Below are positions 34,319 through 42,857 of a stretch of DNA of 64,000 nucleotides, in pieces. Both the position numbers and the translations under genes were made by a program. Under the pieces are notes generated by a model that was not told the DNA's origin, did not search any database, and saw nothing but the letters and a program-made list of their open reading frames with translations. Source of the DNA: an uncultured Eubacteriales bacterium (GTDB taxonomy: Bacteria > Bacillota > Clostridia > Oscillospirales > Acutalibacteraceae); NCBI GenBank assembly GCA_905198155.1, contig CAJKBQ010000016.1:1-64000 (forward strand), in the 5' to 3' direction. How positions within the stretch are numbered: the first letter of the stretch is position 1; the number at the start of each line of letters is the position of its first letter.

Positions 34319-34822
34319 TTGAAACCGGAATCTTTGGAAGAAACCATTCGCCGCTACCGGTCGCAGCTGCTGCAATATCAGTCGCGCAGCGCGCCGCCGG
34401 CGGAACGCCTGCCGGCGCCCGCCCCTGCGCTTGCGCCGGATCCCGAACTGCCCGCGCCTGCGCCGGAACCAACCCCAGCGCCATCGCCGGACGGCGTCGG
34501 GACGCTGGTGGCAGCGGTAACGACGGCGCGGGAAGCGCTGCCCGTCGCGGGCGCGGACGTGATGCTCAGCCGCCGCGACGCACAGGGGACGCATTTGCTG
34601 TATTTTTTGGAAACCGACCGCAGCGGCCGCACCCCGGTGATGCAGCTGCCCGCCCCGGCGGCGTCACAGTCGGAATCGCCCGGCAGCGCCGCGCCCTACG
34701 CGGTGTACGACCTCCGGGTGTTCGCGGACGGCTACGTCCCGGCGGTGCAGACGGACGTCCGGGTGTTCGGCGGAACCGCCGGAACCATTCCGATCACGCT
34801 GATTCCGGCGGAGCGTCCGTAA
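34319..34822 (+). CDS. Proline-rich protein with carboxypeptidase-regulatory-like domain
   Basis: A 167-residue protein of unknown function. The N-terminus is a short helical stretch (PESLEETIRRYRSQLLQYQ), then a Pro/Ala-rich linker (about 25-58), then a beta-rich domain (about 62-165) with the pattern of a carboxypeptidase-regulatory/transthyretin-like fold (PVAGADVMLSRRD, FLETDRSGRT, VYDLRVFADGYVPAV). No signal peptide is seen. The start is TTG at 34319 with AAAGGAGG about 12 bases upstream. It is followed after 12 bp by the SpoIID-like gene, so it belongs to the same operon and is probably a spore or forespore protein. Confidence 0.65.
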   Translation: MKPESLEETIRRYRSQLLQYQSRSAPPAERLPAPAPALAPDPELPAPAPEPTPAPSPDGVGTLVAAVTTAREALPVAGADVMLSRRDAQGTHLLYFLETDRSGRTPVMQLPAPAASQSESPGSAAPYAVYDLRVFADGYVPAVQTDVRVFGGTAGTIPITLIPAERP

Positions 34823-34834
34823 GGAGGGAGACCG

Positions 34835-36247
34835 ATGCCCGTAACCATTCCCGAATTCATCACCGTGCACCTCGGCACGCCGTCCGGCAATGCCGAAAAC
34901 GTCACCGTCCCGTTCCCGGAGTACGTCCGCAACGTGGCGTCCAGCGAAATTTACCCCACCTGGCCGGAAAGCGCGCTGCGCGCCAATATTTACGCGCAGG
35001 TGTCGTTCGCGCTCAACCGGATATATACCGAATGGTACCGCAGCCAGGGGTACGACTTTGATATCACGTCCTCGACGGCGTACGACCAGTCGTTTGTGCC
35101 GAACCGCGAAATTTTTGACAACGTCGCGCAGATTGCCGACGAATTGTTCGACGATTACCTGCGGCGGCCGGGCGCAGACGAGCCGCTGTTTGCACAGTAT
35201 TGCAGCGGAACCACCGTCACCTGCGACGGGCTGTCGCAGTGGGGCAGTGTCCGGCTGGCCAATCAGGGCAAAGCGCCGTACGGAATTCTGACCGAATACT
35301 ACGGTTCTGAACTGGATATCGTCCGCGATGCGCCGGTGGCGTCGCCGGTGCCGTCGTTCCGGCGTCCGCTGGCGATCGGCGCGGTGGGCGACGACGTCCG
35401 GCGGCTGCAAGTGCAGCTCAACCGGGTGTCGCAGAATTACCCCGCGATTCCCAAAGTCCCGACGGACGGAATCTACGGCGGCCGGACGTTCGACGGTGTG
35501 CGGAAACTCCAGGAAATCTTTGCGCTGACGCAGACCGGCGCCGCCGATCGCGCCACATGGTACCGGCTGGCGTACCTGTATGTGACGGTCAAGCGGCTGG
35601 CGGAGCTGTATTCCGAAGGCGAGCGGCTGCTGGGGGAACCGGTCGCCTTCGACCGGATCCTGGCGGAAGGCGACCGCGGCAGCCGCGTGCGCCTGCTGCA
35701 ATATTACCTGGCGGTGATCGCGACGTTTTTCGATCAGATTGCGCCGCAGACGATCGACGGCCGATTCGGACCGCTGACGCGCGAAAACGTCGCATCGTTC
35801 CAGCGGCTGCGCGGACTGGACGAAACCGGCACGGTCGATGCGGCGACGTGGGAAGCGCTGAGCACGGAAAGCGACCGGCTGGCGATGTCGGTGCCGCCCG
35901 CGGCCTTTTCAACCGGGGTGCAGCCGTATCCGGGGTTTGTATTGACGCCCGGAATGCGCAGCGAATTTGTTGCGGTACTGCAAAATTACCTGATCCGCAT
36001 CGCGCCGGTGTACGATCTGCCTGCGCCGTCGCTGACCGGATATTTCGGCAGCCAGACCAAAGCGGCTGTGACCGCGTTCCAGCGCAGGTTCGGCCTGACG
36101 CCGGACGGCGTGGTGGGCGCGGCGGCGTGGAACGCGCTGGTGCGGGCGTTCGACGATGCGGTCAGCGGCGATGCACCAGCGCCCGGCCAAAATCCCGGCC
36201 GCACCCTGCGCGAAGGCGACCGGGACGATTCGGCCGGTTTCAACTGA
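34835..36247 (+). CDS. SpoIID-like domain fused to peptidoglycan-binding domains
   Basis: A 470-residue protein. The N-terminal about 165 residues resemble SpoIID/LytB amidase-enhancer proteins: WPESALRANIYAQVSFALNR, TSSTAYDQSF and CDGLSQWGSVRLANQGKAPYGILTEYYG match the family landmarks. Three PG_binding_1-like repeats follow (about 185-255, 275-345 and 365-440), each with a DGxxGxxT-type turn and AVxxFQ-like helix. No signal peptide is present, so it may act in the forespore or be exported otherwise. AAGGAGG precedes the ATG. Related genes are often labelled spore cortex-lytic. It should bind or remodel peptidoglycan; catalytic activity is not shown. Confidence 0.8.
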   Translation: MPVTIPEFITVHLGTPSGNAENVTVPFPEYVRNVASSEIYPTWPESALRANIYAQVSFALNRIYTEWYRSQGYDFDITSSTAYDQSFVPNREIFDNVAQIADELFDDYLRRPGADEPLFAQYCSGTTVTCDGLSQWGSVRLANQGKAPYGILTEYYGSELDIVRDAPVASPVPSFRRPLAIGAVGDDVRRLQVQLNRVSQNYPAIPKVPTDGIYGGRTFDGVRKLQEIFALTQTGAADRATWYRLAYLYVTVKRLAELYSEGERLLGEPVAFDRILAEGDRGSRVRLLQYYLAVIATFFDQIAPQTIDGRFGPLTRENVASFQRLRGLDETGTVDAATWEALSTESDRLAMSVPPAAFSTGVQPYPGFVLTPGMRSEFVAVLQNYLIRIAPVYDLPAPSLTGYFGSQTKAAVTAFQRRFGLTPDGVVGAAAWNALVRAFDDAVSGDAPAPGQNPGRTLREGDRDDSAGFN

Positions 36248-36263
36248 AAGGAGTACAGCACAT

Positions 36264-36797
36264 ATGAATGCGATGCGGCCCAGTCAATCGGTTCGCAATT
36301 CCCAAATCGCGCTGCGTGCGCTGGCGGCCGCGCAGCCGGAGCTGGATCCCGGCGCGCCGGACGGCGTGTTCGGCCCGCAGACAACCCGCGCAGTGACGGC
36401 GTTCCAGCGCCGATCCGGCCTGCCGGAGACCGGTGCGCTGGACGCCGTCACATGGGATCGGCTGTACGACGCATACCGCGCGCTGCGCACCCAGTCGCAG
36501 CGGCCCGCGCCGGTGATCGTCCCGTTCGATGCGCCGCTGACGGCGGGCATGGCGCACGATGCCGTGCTGCTGGTTCAGTTTATGCTCAACCGCACGGCGC
36601 GGGCATTCGTCAATTTTCCGGTGCTGGCGCTGACCGGCGTGCTGGATCCGCCGACAGAAACCGCCGTCCGCCGGTTCCAGTCGGTCGTGATGCAGCCGGA
36701 GGACGGGACGGTGGATCGGGAACTGTGGCGGCGGATGACAAAAGCGTCGCTGGCTGCGGGCGAGGTGCCTGCAGCCGGCGACGAAGCGGAAAAATAG
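36264..36797 (+). CDS. Peptidoglycan-binding domain protein
   Basis: A 177-residue protein made of two PG_binding_1-like units: the first (about 10-65) has DGVFGPQTTRAVTAFQRRSGL, the second (about 95-165) has LTGVLDPPTETAVRRFQSV. There is no signal peptide or catalytic domain. AAAGGAG lies before the ATG at 36264, 16 bp after the SpoIID-like gene. It likely works with that protein on spore or cell-wall peptidoglycan. It ends 25 bp before the converging glycosidase gene with no hairpin between them. Confidence 0.8.
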   Translation: MNAMRPSQSVRNSQIALRALAAAQPELDPGAPDGVFGPQTTRAVTAFQRRSGLPETGALDAVTWDRLYDAYRALRTQSQRPAPVIVPFDAPLTAGMAHDAVLLVQFMLNRTARAFVNFPVLALTGVLDPPTETAVRRFQSVVMQPEDGTVDRELWRRMTKASLAAGEVPAAGDEAEK

Positions 36798-36822
36798 CAA
36801 TTTTTTTGGGACGATTACGGGA

Positions 36823-38700
36823 TTACTTCCGTTCCACCATATACACCGCGCAGTCGCACCCATCGATCCGGTTTGCATCGCCTTTGATCGGCGTGACCGA
36901 AACGTCCGCTTTCCATGTGACGGGGTTTTCGACCGGACGCCCGGTGTAGTTGACCGCAACGGCGACGGCACGCGTCTCGTCGATCGGGTGAACCGTCAGG
37001 CCAATGTCCGGGGACTTCGCCGCGGCAGGCGAATCGGCGCGGACGGCGCGCGACAATTCCTCGTAAATGCGGTAATACGGCGTCGCCGGATCGCTGATCC
37101 AGTCGCGGTGTTCCCACAGCATCGTTTCGAGCGGGAAATTGAGGTAATACACCGTGCCTTTTCCGTAGCGATACCGGGAGAATACCACGCAGCCCGATTC
37201 GTCCTGCGCCAGGACTTCGGCGTCCTGGCTGCGCAGCAGGAATTGGTGCGTGTACGAAAACGGCAGCGTCGTCCCGCAAAAGTCGGCGGTGTGCATCGAA
37301 GTGTCGCGCTTCTGCCCGTCGGAGATCAACCCCGTGACCGATTCAAACTCGGAGATGACCCCGGTGGAGGCGGAAAAATAGACCGTCGCGCCGCCGCGGG
37401 CCTTTTCGAGCAGGGCGTTGTACATTTCCATATCCATCGGCGCCCATCCAACGAGGCTCGGTGCGAGGTACAGCTGCGCGTCCGGGAGTTTCTGGTCGAA
37501 GTAAACGAACGACAGCTCGAACCCGGCCTGCTTGGCCAGCGCATAGGCCGACGTCGCCTCGTGGAACGGCACTTCCTGCCGGGTGGCAACGTAAACGGCA
37601 TCGACGCGTTTGGGCGGGAGCGCGCCGCCGGGGAGTTCGGCTTTCAGCGCATCCAGCTCCGCCGTCAGCTGCCGCATCATCCGGGCGGCGGGTTTGGGGC
37701 TGTAATCGACGTTCAGCAAGCCCAGCTCGCGCTCCACCGCGCTCCACGAATACGGCGGGAAATTGAGCGGCAGCTGTTCGTGCGCGCACCACCACAGATA
37801 GCCGCGCGCGCCGTTCGCCCACGCCGACCAGACGTTGACACGCATATTCTGCGCCACCAGGTCTTTGTTGCCGAACTGGTCGTTGAACGTCCCGATTTCT
37901 TGCAGCATGGCCGGCTGACCGCCGATGCCGCTGTAAAACGCGCACTGGAACGTCGGGATCATCGTGGTCGGAATCTCCGTCAGCGGCATGACCTCGCCGC
38001 CGACCGTCGGCGACAGGTACGGGTGCGGCGTCAGCATATCGGTCAGCTCGCCCTGATCCTGAATCGTCCACGTGGTGGACAAATTGACCGACAGTGCGTG
38101 CATCCCGGACATCACCGGCCGGGTGGCGTCCTCACTGCGGATGGTGGACGAAATCAGCGCTGTCCACGCGTAGGACGCGGCGCGGCTGGGGCTTCGGCTC
38201 AGGTTATTGGACTCGTTGCCCAAATCCCACGCGCAAATGGCCGGTTCGTCCCGGAACCGGCGGACAAACCCGCGGACAAACCGGGTCTGCCATTTGAGCG
38301 ATTCGGGGTCGGTGATGTGATTCAGTCCGTCCACCGCCGGGGGCGCAAACATCCGGCCGCTCATCCAGCCGGTGACAAGTGCGACGATCAGCTGAATGTG
38401 GTTTTCGCGCGCCGCCCGGCACAATTCCGCAAAATGATCCATGCAGGCTTCGTCCAGCCCGGCCGGGTCAGTCAGCAGCTCTGTGCCGTGCAGGCGGTAT
38501 TCGTGCAGGTCGCCTTTCCAGGCGCGGATGGCATGAACGGGCTGAAAATCGCGCCAGTTGGGGAACACGCGCATATAGCGCACCCCGTACTGCGCCAGTT
38601 CGCGCAGGTCGCGCGCAACCGATGCGCCGTCCCAGTCGCGCCACATCTCCGTGCCGGATTTGGATCCCCAGTAATTGCAGCCGATCATAAACTCAGACAT
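36823..38700 (-). CDS. GH5-like (clan A) glycoside hydrolase
   Basis: A 625-residue cytoplasmic glycosidase. The N-terminal (beta/alpha)8 domain opens with MIGCNYWGSKSGTEMW and GVRYMRVFPNWRDFQP; the acid/base is Glu163 in AWDLGNES and the nucleophile Glu268 in AMLQEIGTF, the clan GH-A arrangement. A flavodoxin-like middle domain (about 360-500) and a C-terminal beta domain follow, as in beta-mannosidase- and beta-galactosidase-like enzymes. No signal peptide. AAGGAGA precedes the ATG. Its promoter overlaps the asnA terminator. It is probably a beta-mannosidase or beta-glucosidase-type enzyme; the family number is uncertain. Confidence 0.82.
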   Translation of the reverse strand: MSEFMIGCNYWGSKSGTEMWRDWDGASVARDLRELAQYGVRYMRVFPNWRDFQPVHAIRAWKGDLHEYRLHGTELLTDPAGLDEACMDHFAELCRAARENHIQLIVALVTGWMSGRMFAPPAVDGLNHITDPESLKWQTRFVRGFVRRFRDEPAICAWDLGNESNNLSRSPSRAASYAWTALISSTIRSEDATRPVMSGMHALSVNLSTTWTIQDQGELTDMLTPHPYLSPTVGGEVMPLTEIPTTMIPTFQCAFYSGIGGQPAMLQEIGTFNDQFGNKDLVAQNMRVNVWSAWANGARGYLWWCAHEQLPLNFPPYSWSAVERELGLLNVDYSPKPAARMMRQLTAELDALKAELPGGALPPKRVDAVYVATRQEVPFHEATSAYALAKQAGFELSFVYFDQKLPDAQLYLAPSLVGWAPMDMEMYNALLEKARGGATVYFSASTGVISEFESVTGLISDGQKRDTSMHTADFCGTTLPFSYTHQFLLRSQDAEVLAQDESGCVVFSRYRYGKGTVYYLNFPLETMLWEHRDWISDPATPYYRIYEELSRAVRADSPAAAKSPDIGLTVHPIDETRAVAVAVNYTGRPVENPVTWKADVSVTPIKGDANRIDGCDCAVYMVERK

Positions 38701-38790
38701 TTGACATTCTCCTTCGTATCACAATCATAATTTGAACCGTGTGCGCAGGAATCCGCGACTTCCCGCCGGAATGCACTTGCATCCATAATA

Positions 38791-38820
38791 ATTATATCAC
38801 ACCGTGCGCAAAGAAAACAA
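38791..38820 (-). promoter_or_regulatory. Promoter of the GH5-like glycosidase gene
   Basis: Minus strand: TTGTTT (38820-38815), 18-bp spacer, TATAAT (38796-38791). The -35 lies within the T-rich tail of the asnA terminator. Confidence 0.78.
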
Positions 38821-38858
38821 GCGCAAAAATTCTCGAAAAATTCCGAAATTTTTTGCGC
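38810..38858 (-). terminator. Terminator of asnA
   Basis: On the minus strand GCGCAAAAAATT (38858-38847) pairs with AATTTTTGCGC (38831-38821) and is followed by TTGTTTTCTTT. The tail supplies the -35 of the next gene. Confidence 0.75.
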
Positions 38859-38868
38859 AGGAGGCGGC

Positions 38869-39876
38869 TTACAGCAGCTCAATCCCGCGTTCACGGGCAG
38901 CGTCCATGGTTTCCTGCGGCCAGATCGACGCCTGCACTTCGCCGATGTGCGCGCGGCGCAGGAAGAACATACAAATGCGCGACTGACCGATGCCGCCGCC
39001 GATGGTGTACGGCAGCTGACCGGCCAGCAGCGCGCGCTGGAACGGCAGCTCGGCGCGTTCTTCGCACCCGGCTTTTTTCAGCTGCTCCGTCAGCGACTGC
39101 TCGTCCACCCGGATGCCCATCGAGGACAGCTCCAGCGCGCAGTCCAGCACCGGATAGTACACGATGATGTCGCCGTTCAGCTTCCAGTCGTCGTAGTCCG
39201 GGGCGCGGCCGTCATGCTTTTGGCCGGAACGCAGCACGTCGCCGATCTGCATGATGAACACCGCACCTTTGGCGCGCGCAATGTTGTATTCGCGCTCCTT
39301 GGGCGTGCAGTTGGGGTACAGATCTTCCAGCTCCTGGGATGTGATGAAGAAAATCTGCTCCGGCAGAATCCGCTGGATGTATTCGTACCGCTCGGCCATG
39401 TGCCGTTCGGTGTGTTTCAGCGCGTCGTACACCGACCGGACGGTGGATTTCAGCGTATCAAAATTGCGATCCTCGCGGCGGATGATTTTCTCCCAGTCCC
39501 ACTGATCCACGTAAATGGAGTGCAGATTGTCGGTTTCTTCGTCGCGGCGGATGGCGTTCATATCGGTGTACAGCCCTTCGCCCACTTCAAACCCATAGCG
39601 GTGCAGCGCCATCCGTTTCCACTTGGCGAGCGAATGCACAATTTCGGCCTGGGTATCGTCCTGCTCGCGAATCCCGAAACTGACGGGACGCTCCACGCCG
39701 TTGAGGTTGTCGTTCAGCCCGCTTTCCGGCCGGACGAACAGCGGCGCGGTGACGCGGGTCAGGTTCAGTTCGTATGCCAGCGCGCGCTCGAAAAAGTCTT
39801 TGACCTCTTTGATGGCAATGGCGGTTTCTTTGATCGGCTGCGGGACCTGGTAGTCCTCCGGGATTTTGATGCTCAT
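38869..39876 (-). CDS. asnA: Aspartate--ammonia ligase (asparagine synthetase A)
   Basis: Makes asparagine from aspartate, ammonia and ATP in the cytoplasm. The 335-residue length is normal. It is a class II synthetase-like fold, with LTRVTAPLFVRPESGLNDNL, PVSFGIREQD, VDQWDWEK and GGGIGQSRICMFFL as family landmarks. GAGGAG precedes the ATG at 39876. It is monocistronic with its own promoter and terminator. Confidence 0.96.
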   Translation of the reverse strand: MSIKIPEDYQVPQPIKETAIAIKEVKDFFERALAYELNLTRVTAPLFVRPESGLNDNLNGVERPVSFGIREQDDTQAEIVHSLAKWKRMALHRYGFEVGEGLYTDMNAIRRDEETDNLHSIYVDQWDWEKIIRREDRNFDTLKSTVRSVYDALKHTERHMAERYEYIQRILPEQIFFITSQELEDLYPNCTPKEREYNIARAKGAVFIMQIGDVLRSGQKHDGRAPDYDDWKLNGDIIVYYPVLDCALELSSMGIRVDEQSLTEQLKKAGCEERAELPFQRALLAGQLPYTIGGGIGQSRICMFFLRRAHIGEVQASIWPQETMDAARERGIELL

Positions 39877-39923
39877 GGATGTACTCCTCGTTTCTGGTCG
39901 TATCGACGGTGGTATAATGAAAT

Positions 39924-39952
39924 ATTATAGCACTTTGCGCGGAAGAATGCAA
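39924..39952 (-). promoter_or_regulatory. asnA promoter
   Basis: Minus strand: TTGCAT (39952-39947), 17-bp spacer ending GTGC, TATAAT (39929-39924); TGC before the hexamer makes an extended -10. Confidence 0.85.
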
Positions 39953-40035
39953 TGCTTTTTTGCAATCCCAGCGGTTTTGAGCCGACGGAAAACGAATCGG
40001 GCCGAATTCCCGCCGGAGCCATGCAGCCAAACCAC

Positions 40036-40064
40036 TTGCGTTTTCCGTCGGAACGTGCTATACT
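40036..40064 (+). promoter_or_regulatory. MATE transporter promoter
   Basis: TTGCGT (40036-40041), 17-bp spacer ending GTGC, TATACT (40059-40064). Confidence 0.82.
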
Positions 40065-40113
40065 ATATGTTATATTCTGCGAAAATATCAAAGCAAGGCG
40101 GAGGCGTTTGCGC

Positions 40114-41487
40114 ATGGAGGACAAAACATTTCTGGGAACGGAGCCGGTCGGGAAACTGATGGTGCGGCTGGCGATTCCGACGGTGGTCGCGCAGCTGGTC
40201 AATATGCTGTACAACATCGTGGACCGCATTTACATCGGCCACATGGCCGACGGGCGGCTGGCACTGACGGGCGTCGGCGTGTGTATGCCGGTCATTATGA
40301 TCGTGTCGGCATTCGCATCGTTTGCCGCCAGCGGCGGCGCGCCGCGCGCGTCCATCGCAATGGGCAAAGGCGACGACCGTACGGCGGAGCGGATTTTGGG
40401 CGGATGCTTCGCGCTGCAAATCGTCATCGCTGCCGTGCTGACCGGCGTGCTGCTGATCTGGAACCGCGATCTGCTGCTCGCGTTCGGCGCCAGCGAAAAC
40501 ACCATCGGCTACGCGACCGATTACATGAATATTTATGCGCTGGGTACGGCGTTCGTGCAGCTGACGCTGGGAATGAACGCATTTGTCACCGCGCAGGGGT
40601 TCGCCAAAGTCGGGATGCGCACCGTGCTGATCGGCGCGGCGGCCAATATCGTGCTGGATCCGATTTTCATCTTTGGGCTGAACATGGGCGTACGCGGCGC
40701 GGCATTGGCCACCATTCTGTCGCAGTGCGCATCGTGCGTATGGGTCGTCTGCTTTTTGACCGGCAAGCATACTTTGCTGCGGCTGTCCCCGGCGCAGATG
40801 CGGGTGGATCCGAAGCTGATTCTGCCGTGCGTTGCGCTGGGCAGTTCCACGTTTATCATGCAGGCCAGCGAAAGCGTCATCTCCGTGTGCTTCAACGCAT
40901 CGCTGCTGCGCTACGGCGGCGACCTGGCGGTAGGCGCAATGACGATTCTGACCAGCGTGATGCAGTTCGCCATGCTGCCGCTCCAAGGGCTGGGGCAGGG
41001 CGCGCAGCCGATTTCCAGCTACAATTTCGGCGCGCGCAATGCGCCGCGGGTGCGGCAGACGTTCCGGCTGCTGCTGACGTCGTGCCTGACGTATTCGATC
41101 ACGCTGTGGGTCGTGATTATGCTTTTCCCCGGTGTGTTCGTCCGCCTGTTCAACAACGACCCGGCGCTGGTGGAATTCACCGTGCGCGCGCTGCGCATTT
41201 ACTGCGGCGCGCTGTTCCTGTTCGGAATTCAAATCGCGTGCCAGATGACGTTCGTTTCCACGGGCAACGCGCCGTGTTCGATTATCGTGGCGGTGCTGCG
41301 CAAATTCGTCCTGCTGATTCCGCTGATCTACATCCTGCCGCACTTCCTGCAGGATCAAACGACGGCGGTGTACCTTGCCGAGCCGGTTGCCGACGGGGTT
41401 GCCGTCACCTGCACGGCGATTCTGTTTGCGGTGCAGTTCCGGAAGGCGCTGCGGGGGATTGAGAATGATGCGCATAATCCAAAATAA
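40114..41487 (+). CDS. MATE family efflux transporter
   Basis: Membrane exporter of drugs or metabolites driven by sodium or proton entry. The 457-residue protein has the twelve-helix MATE layout in two halves; helix 1 carries LAIPTVVAQLVNMLYNIVDR and a later segment AQPISSYNFGARN is characteristic. The ATG at 40114 follows GGCGGAGG; the in-frame sequence from 39952 is promoter and leader. It stands alone between its promoter and ychF. The substrate cannot be predicted. Confidence 0.94.
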   Translation: MEDKTFLGTEPVGKLMVRLAIPTVVAQLVNMLYNIVDRIYIGHMADGRLALTGVGVCMPVIMIVSAFASFAASGGAPRASIAMGKGDDRTAERILGGCFALQIVIAAVLTGVLLIWNRDLLLAFGASENTIGYATDYMNIYALGTAFVQLTLGMNAFVTAQGFAKVGMRTVLIGAAANIVLDPIFIFGLNMGVRGAALATILSQCASCVWVVCFLTGKHTLLRLSPAQMRVDPKLILPCVALGSSTFIMQASESVISVCFNASLLRYGGDLAVGAMTILTSVMQFAMLPLQGLGQGAQPISSYNFGARNAPRVRQTFRLLLTSCLTYSITLWVVIMLFPGVFVRLFNNDPALVEFTVRALRIYCGALFLFGIQIACQMTFVSTGNAPCSIIVAVLRKFVLLIPLIYILPHFLQDQTTAVYLAEPVADGVAVTCTAILFAVQFRKALRGIENDAHNPK

Positions 41488-41491
41488 ATTC

Positions 41492-41520
41492 TTGCAAACT
41501 GCGCCGAAATGTGCTATACT
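41492..41520 (+). promoter_or_regulatory. ychF promoter
   Basis: TTGCAA (41492-41497), 17-bp spacer ending GTGC, TATACT (41515-41520). Confidence 0.85.
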
Positions 41521-41573
41521 AAGATAAGTATGCGCGGGCAATCGATTGAAGCTGTAAGGAGCTGGAAACTTTC

Positions 41574-42668
41574 ATGAAATTAGGTATCGTGGGTCTGCCC
41601 AACGTCGGCAAAAGCACCCTGTTCAATGCCATCACCAACGCGGGCGCGCAGTCCGCAAACTATCCGTTCTGCACGATTGAGCCGAATGTCGGCGTCGTGG
41701 CCGTGCCGGACGAGCGGCTGGATCGCCTGGCCGAAATGTATCACCCGGAAAAATACACCCCCGCCACCATCGAATTCGTCGATATCGCCGGGCTGGTGCG
41801 CGGCGCCAGCAAGGGCGAAGGATTGGGAAACAAATTCCTTGCCAACATTCGCGAGGTGGATGCGATCGTTCATGTGGTGCGCTGCTTTGAAAACGACGAC
41901 ATCATCCACGTGGAGGGCAGCGTGGACCCGGCGCGCGACATTGAAACCATCAATCTGGAACTGATTTTTTCCGATATGGAAGTGCTCGACCGCCGCATCG
42001 ACAAAACGCAGAAGGCGCTCAAAGGCGACAAATCGCTCCAGCCGGAGCTGGATCTGTTCCTGCGGGTCAAAGCCGCGCTCGACGAAGGCAAGTCCGCGCG
42101 CAGCGTGGCGGTGACGCCGGAGGAAGCCGCCATTCTGTCCACCGTCAATCTGCTGACGAACAAGCCGATCATCTATGCCGCGAACCTCAGCGAGTCCGAC
42201 TTTGCCGACGGCGAAGCGCACAACCCGTACTTGGACGCGGTGGAACGCATCGCGGCCGAGGAGCACGCCGCCGTGCTGCCGATCTGCGCCGAGATCGAGG
42301 CCGAAATCTCCGGGATGGAGCCGGACGAAAAGGCGATTTTCCTCGCGGACATGGGGCTGAGCGAATCGGGTCTGGATCGGCTGATTAAAGAATGCTACGC
42401 CCTGCTGGGCCTGATTTCGTACCTGACGGCCGGCGTGCAGGAAGTGCGCGCCTGGACGATTCCGCGCGGCACGAAAGCGCCGCAGGCCGCCGGCAAAATT
42501 CATTCCGACTTCGAGCGCGGCTTCATCCGGGCCGAAGTGGTTGCGTACAGCGACCTGATGGCGTGCGGATCCATGGCCGCCGCCAAAGAAAAAGGTCTGG
42601 TGCGTTCCGAAGGCAAAGAGTACGTGATGCAGGACGGCGACGTGGTGCTGTTCCGGTTCAACGTGTAA
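41574..42668 (+). CDS. ychF: Redox-regulated ATPase/GTPase YchF
   Basis: Obg-like P-loop protein that binds ribosomes and prefers ATP. The 364-residue length is normal. G1 is GLPNVGKST, the switch region follows (NYPFCTIEPNVGVV), G3 is DIAGLVRGAS, and the NKP-type motif is TNKPIIYAANLSE. The C-terminal TGS domain includes VRAWTIPRGTKAPQAAGKIH. AAGGAG lies about 13 bases before the ATG. It is monocistronic with its own promoter. Confidence 0.97.
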   Translation: MKLGIVGLPNVGKSTLFNAITNAGAQSANYPFCTIEPNVGVVAVPDERLDRLAEMYHPEKYTPATIEFVDIAGLVRGASKGEGLGNKFLANIREVDAIVHVVRCFENDDIIHVEGSVDPARDIETINLELIFSDMEVLDRRIDKTQKALKGDKSLQPELDLFLRVKAALDEGKSARSVAVTPEEAAILSTVNLLTNKPIIYAANLSESDFADGEAHNPYLDAVERIAAEEHAAVLPICAEIEAEISGMEPDEKAIFLADMGLSESGLDRLIKECYALLGLISYLTAGVQEVRAWTIPRGTKAPQAAGKIHSDFERGFIRAEVVAYSDLMACGSMAAAKEKGLVRSEGKEYVMQDGDVVLFRFNV

Positions 42669-42798
42669 AAAATCTCGATTACAAGCGGTGTCGCCTGTGC
42701 CGCGGGGCAGGCGATGCTTGGATTCCATTCGTTTCCGTCCCGCGGCTTTGAAAGCGGCCGGTGCATCAATGGGACAGGTGCATCGACCGCATTCTCAA

Positions 42799-42828
42799 AT
42801 CCATTCCGTCCATATTATATAATGGATT
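42799..42828. promoter_or_regulatory. -10 element within an inverted repeat
   Basis: TATAAT at 42818-42823 is flanked by AATCCAT (42799-42805) and ATGGATT (42822-42828), a 7-bp inverted repeat. No good -35 exists. This may be a controlled promoter for the acyltransferase-like gene. Confidence 0.45.
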
Positions 42829-42857
42829 GCGGAAAACTCATGAAAGGAGACGCGTCC

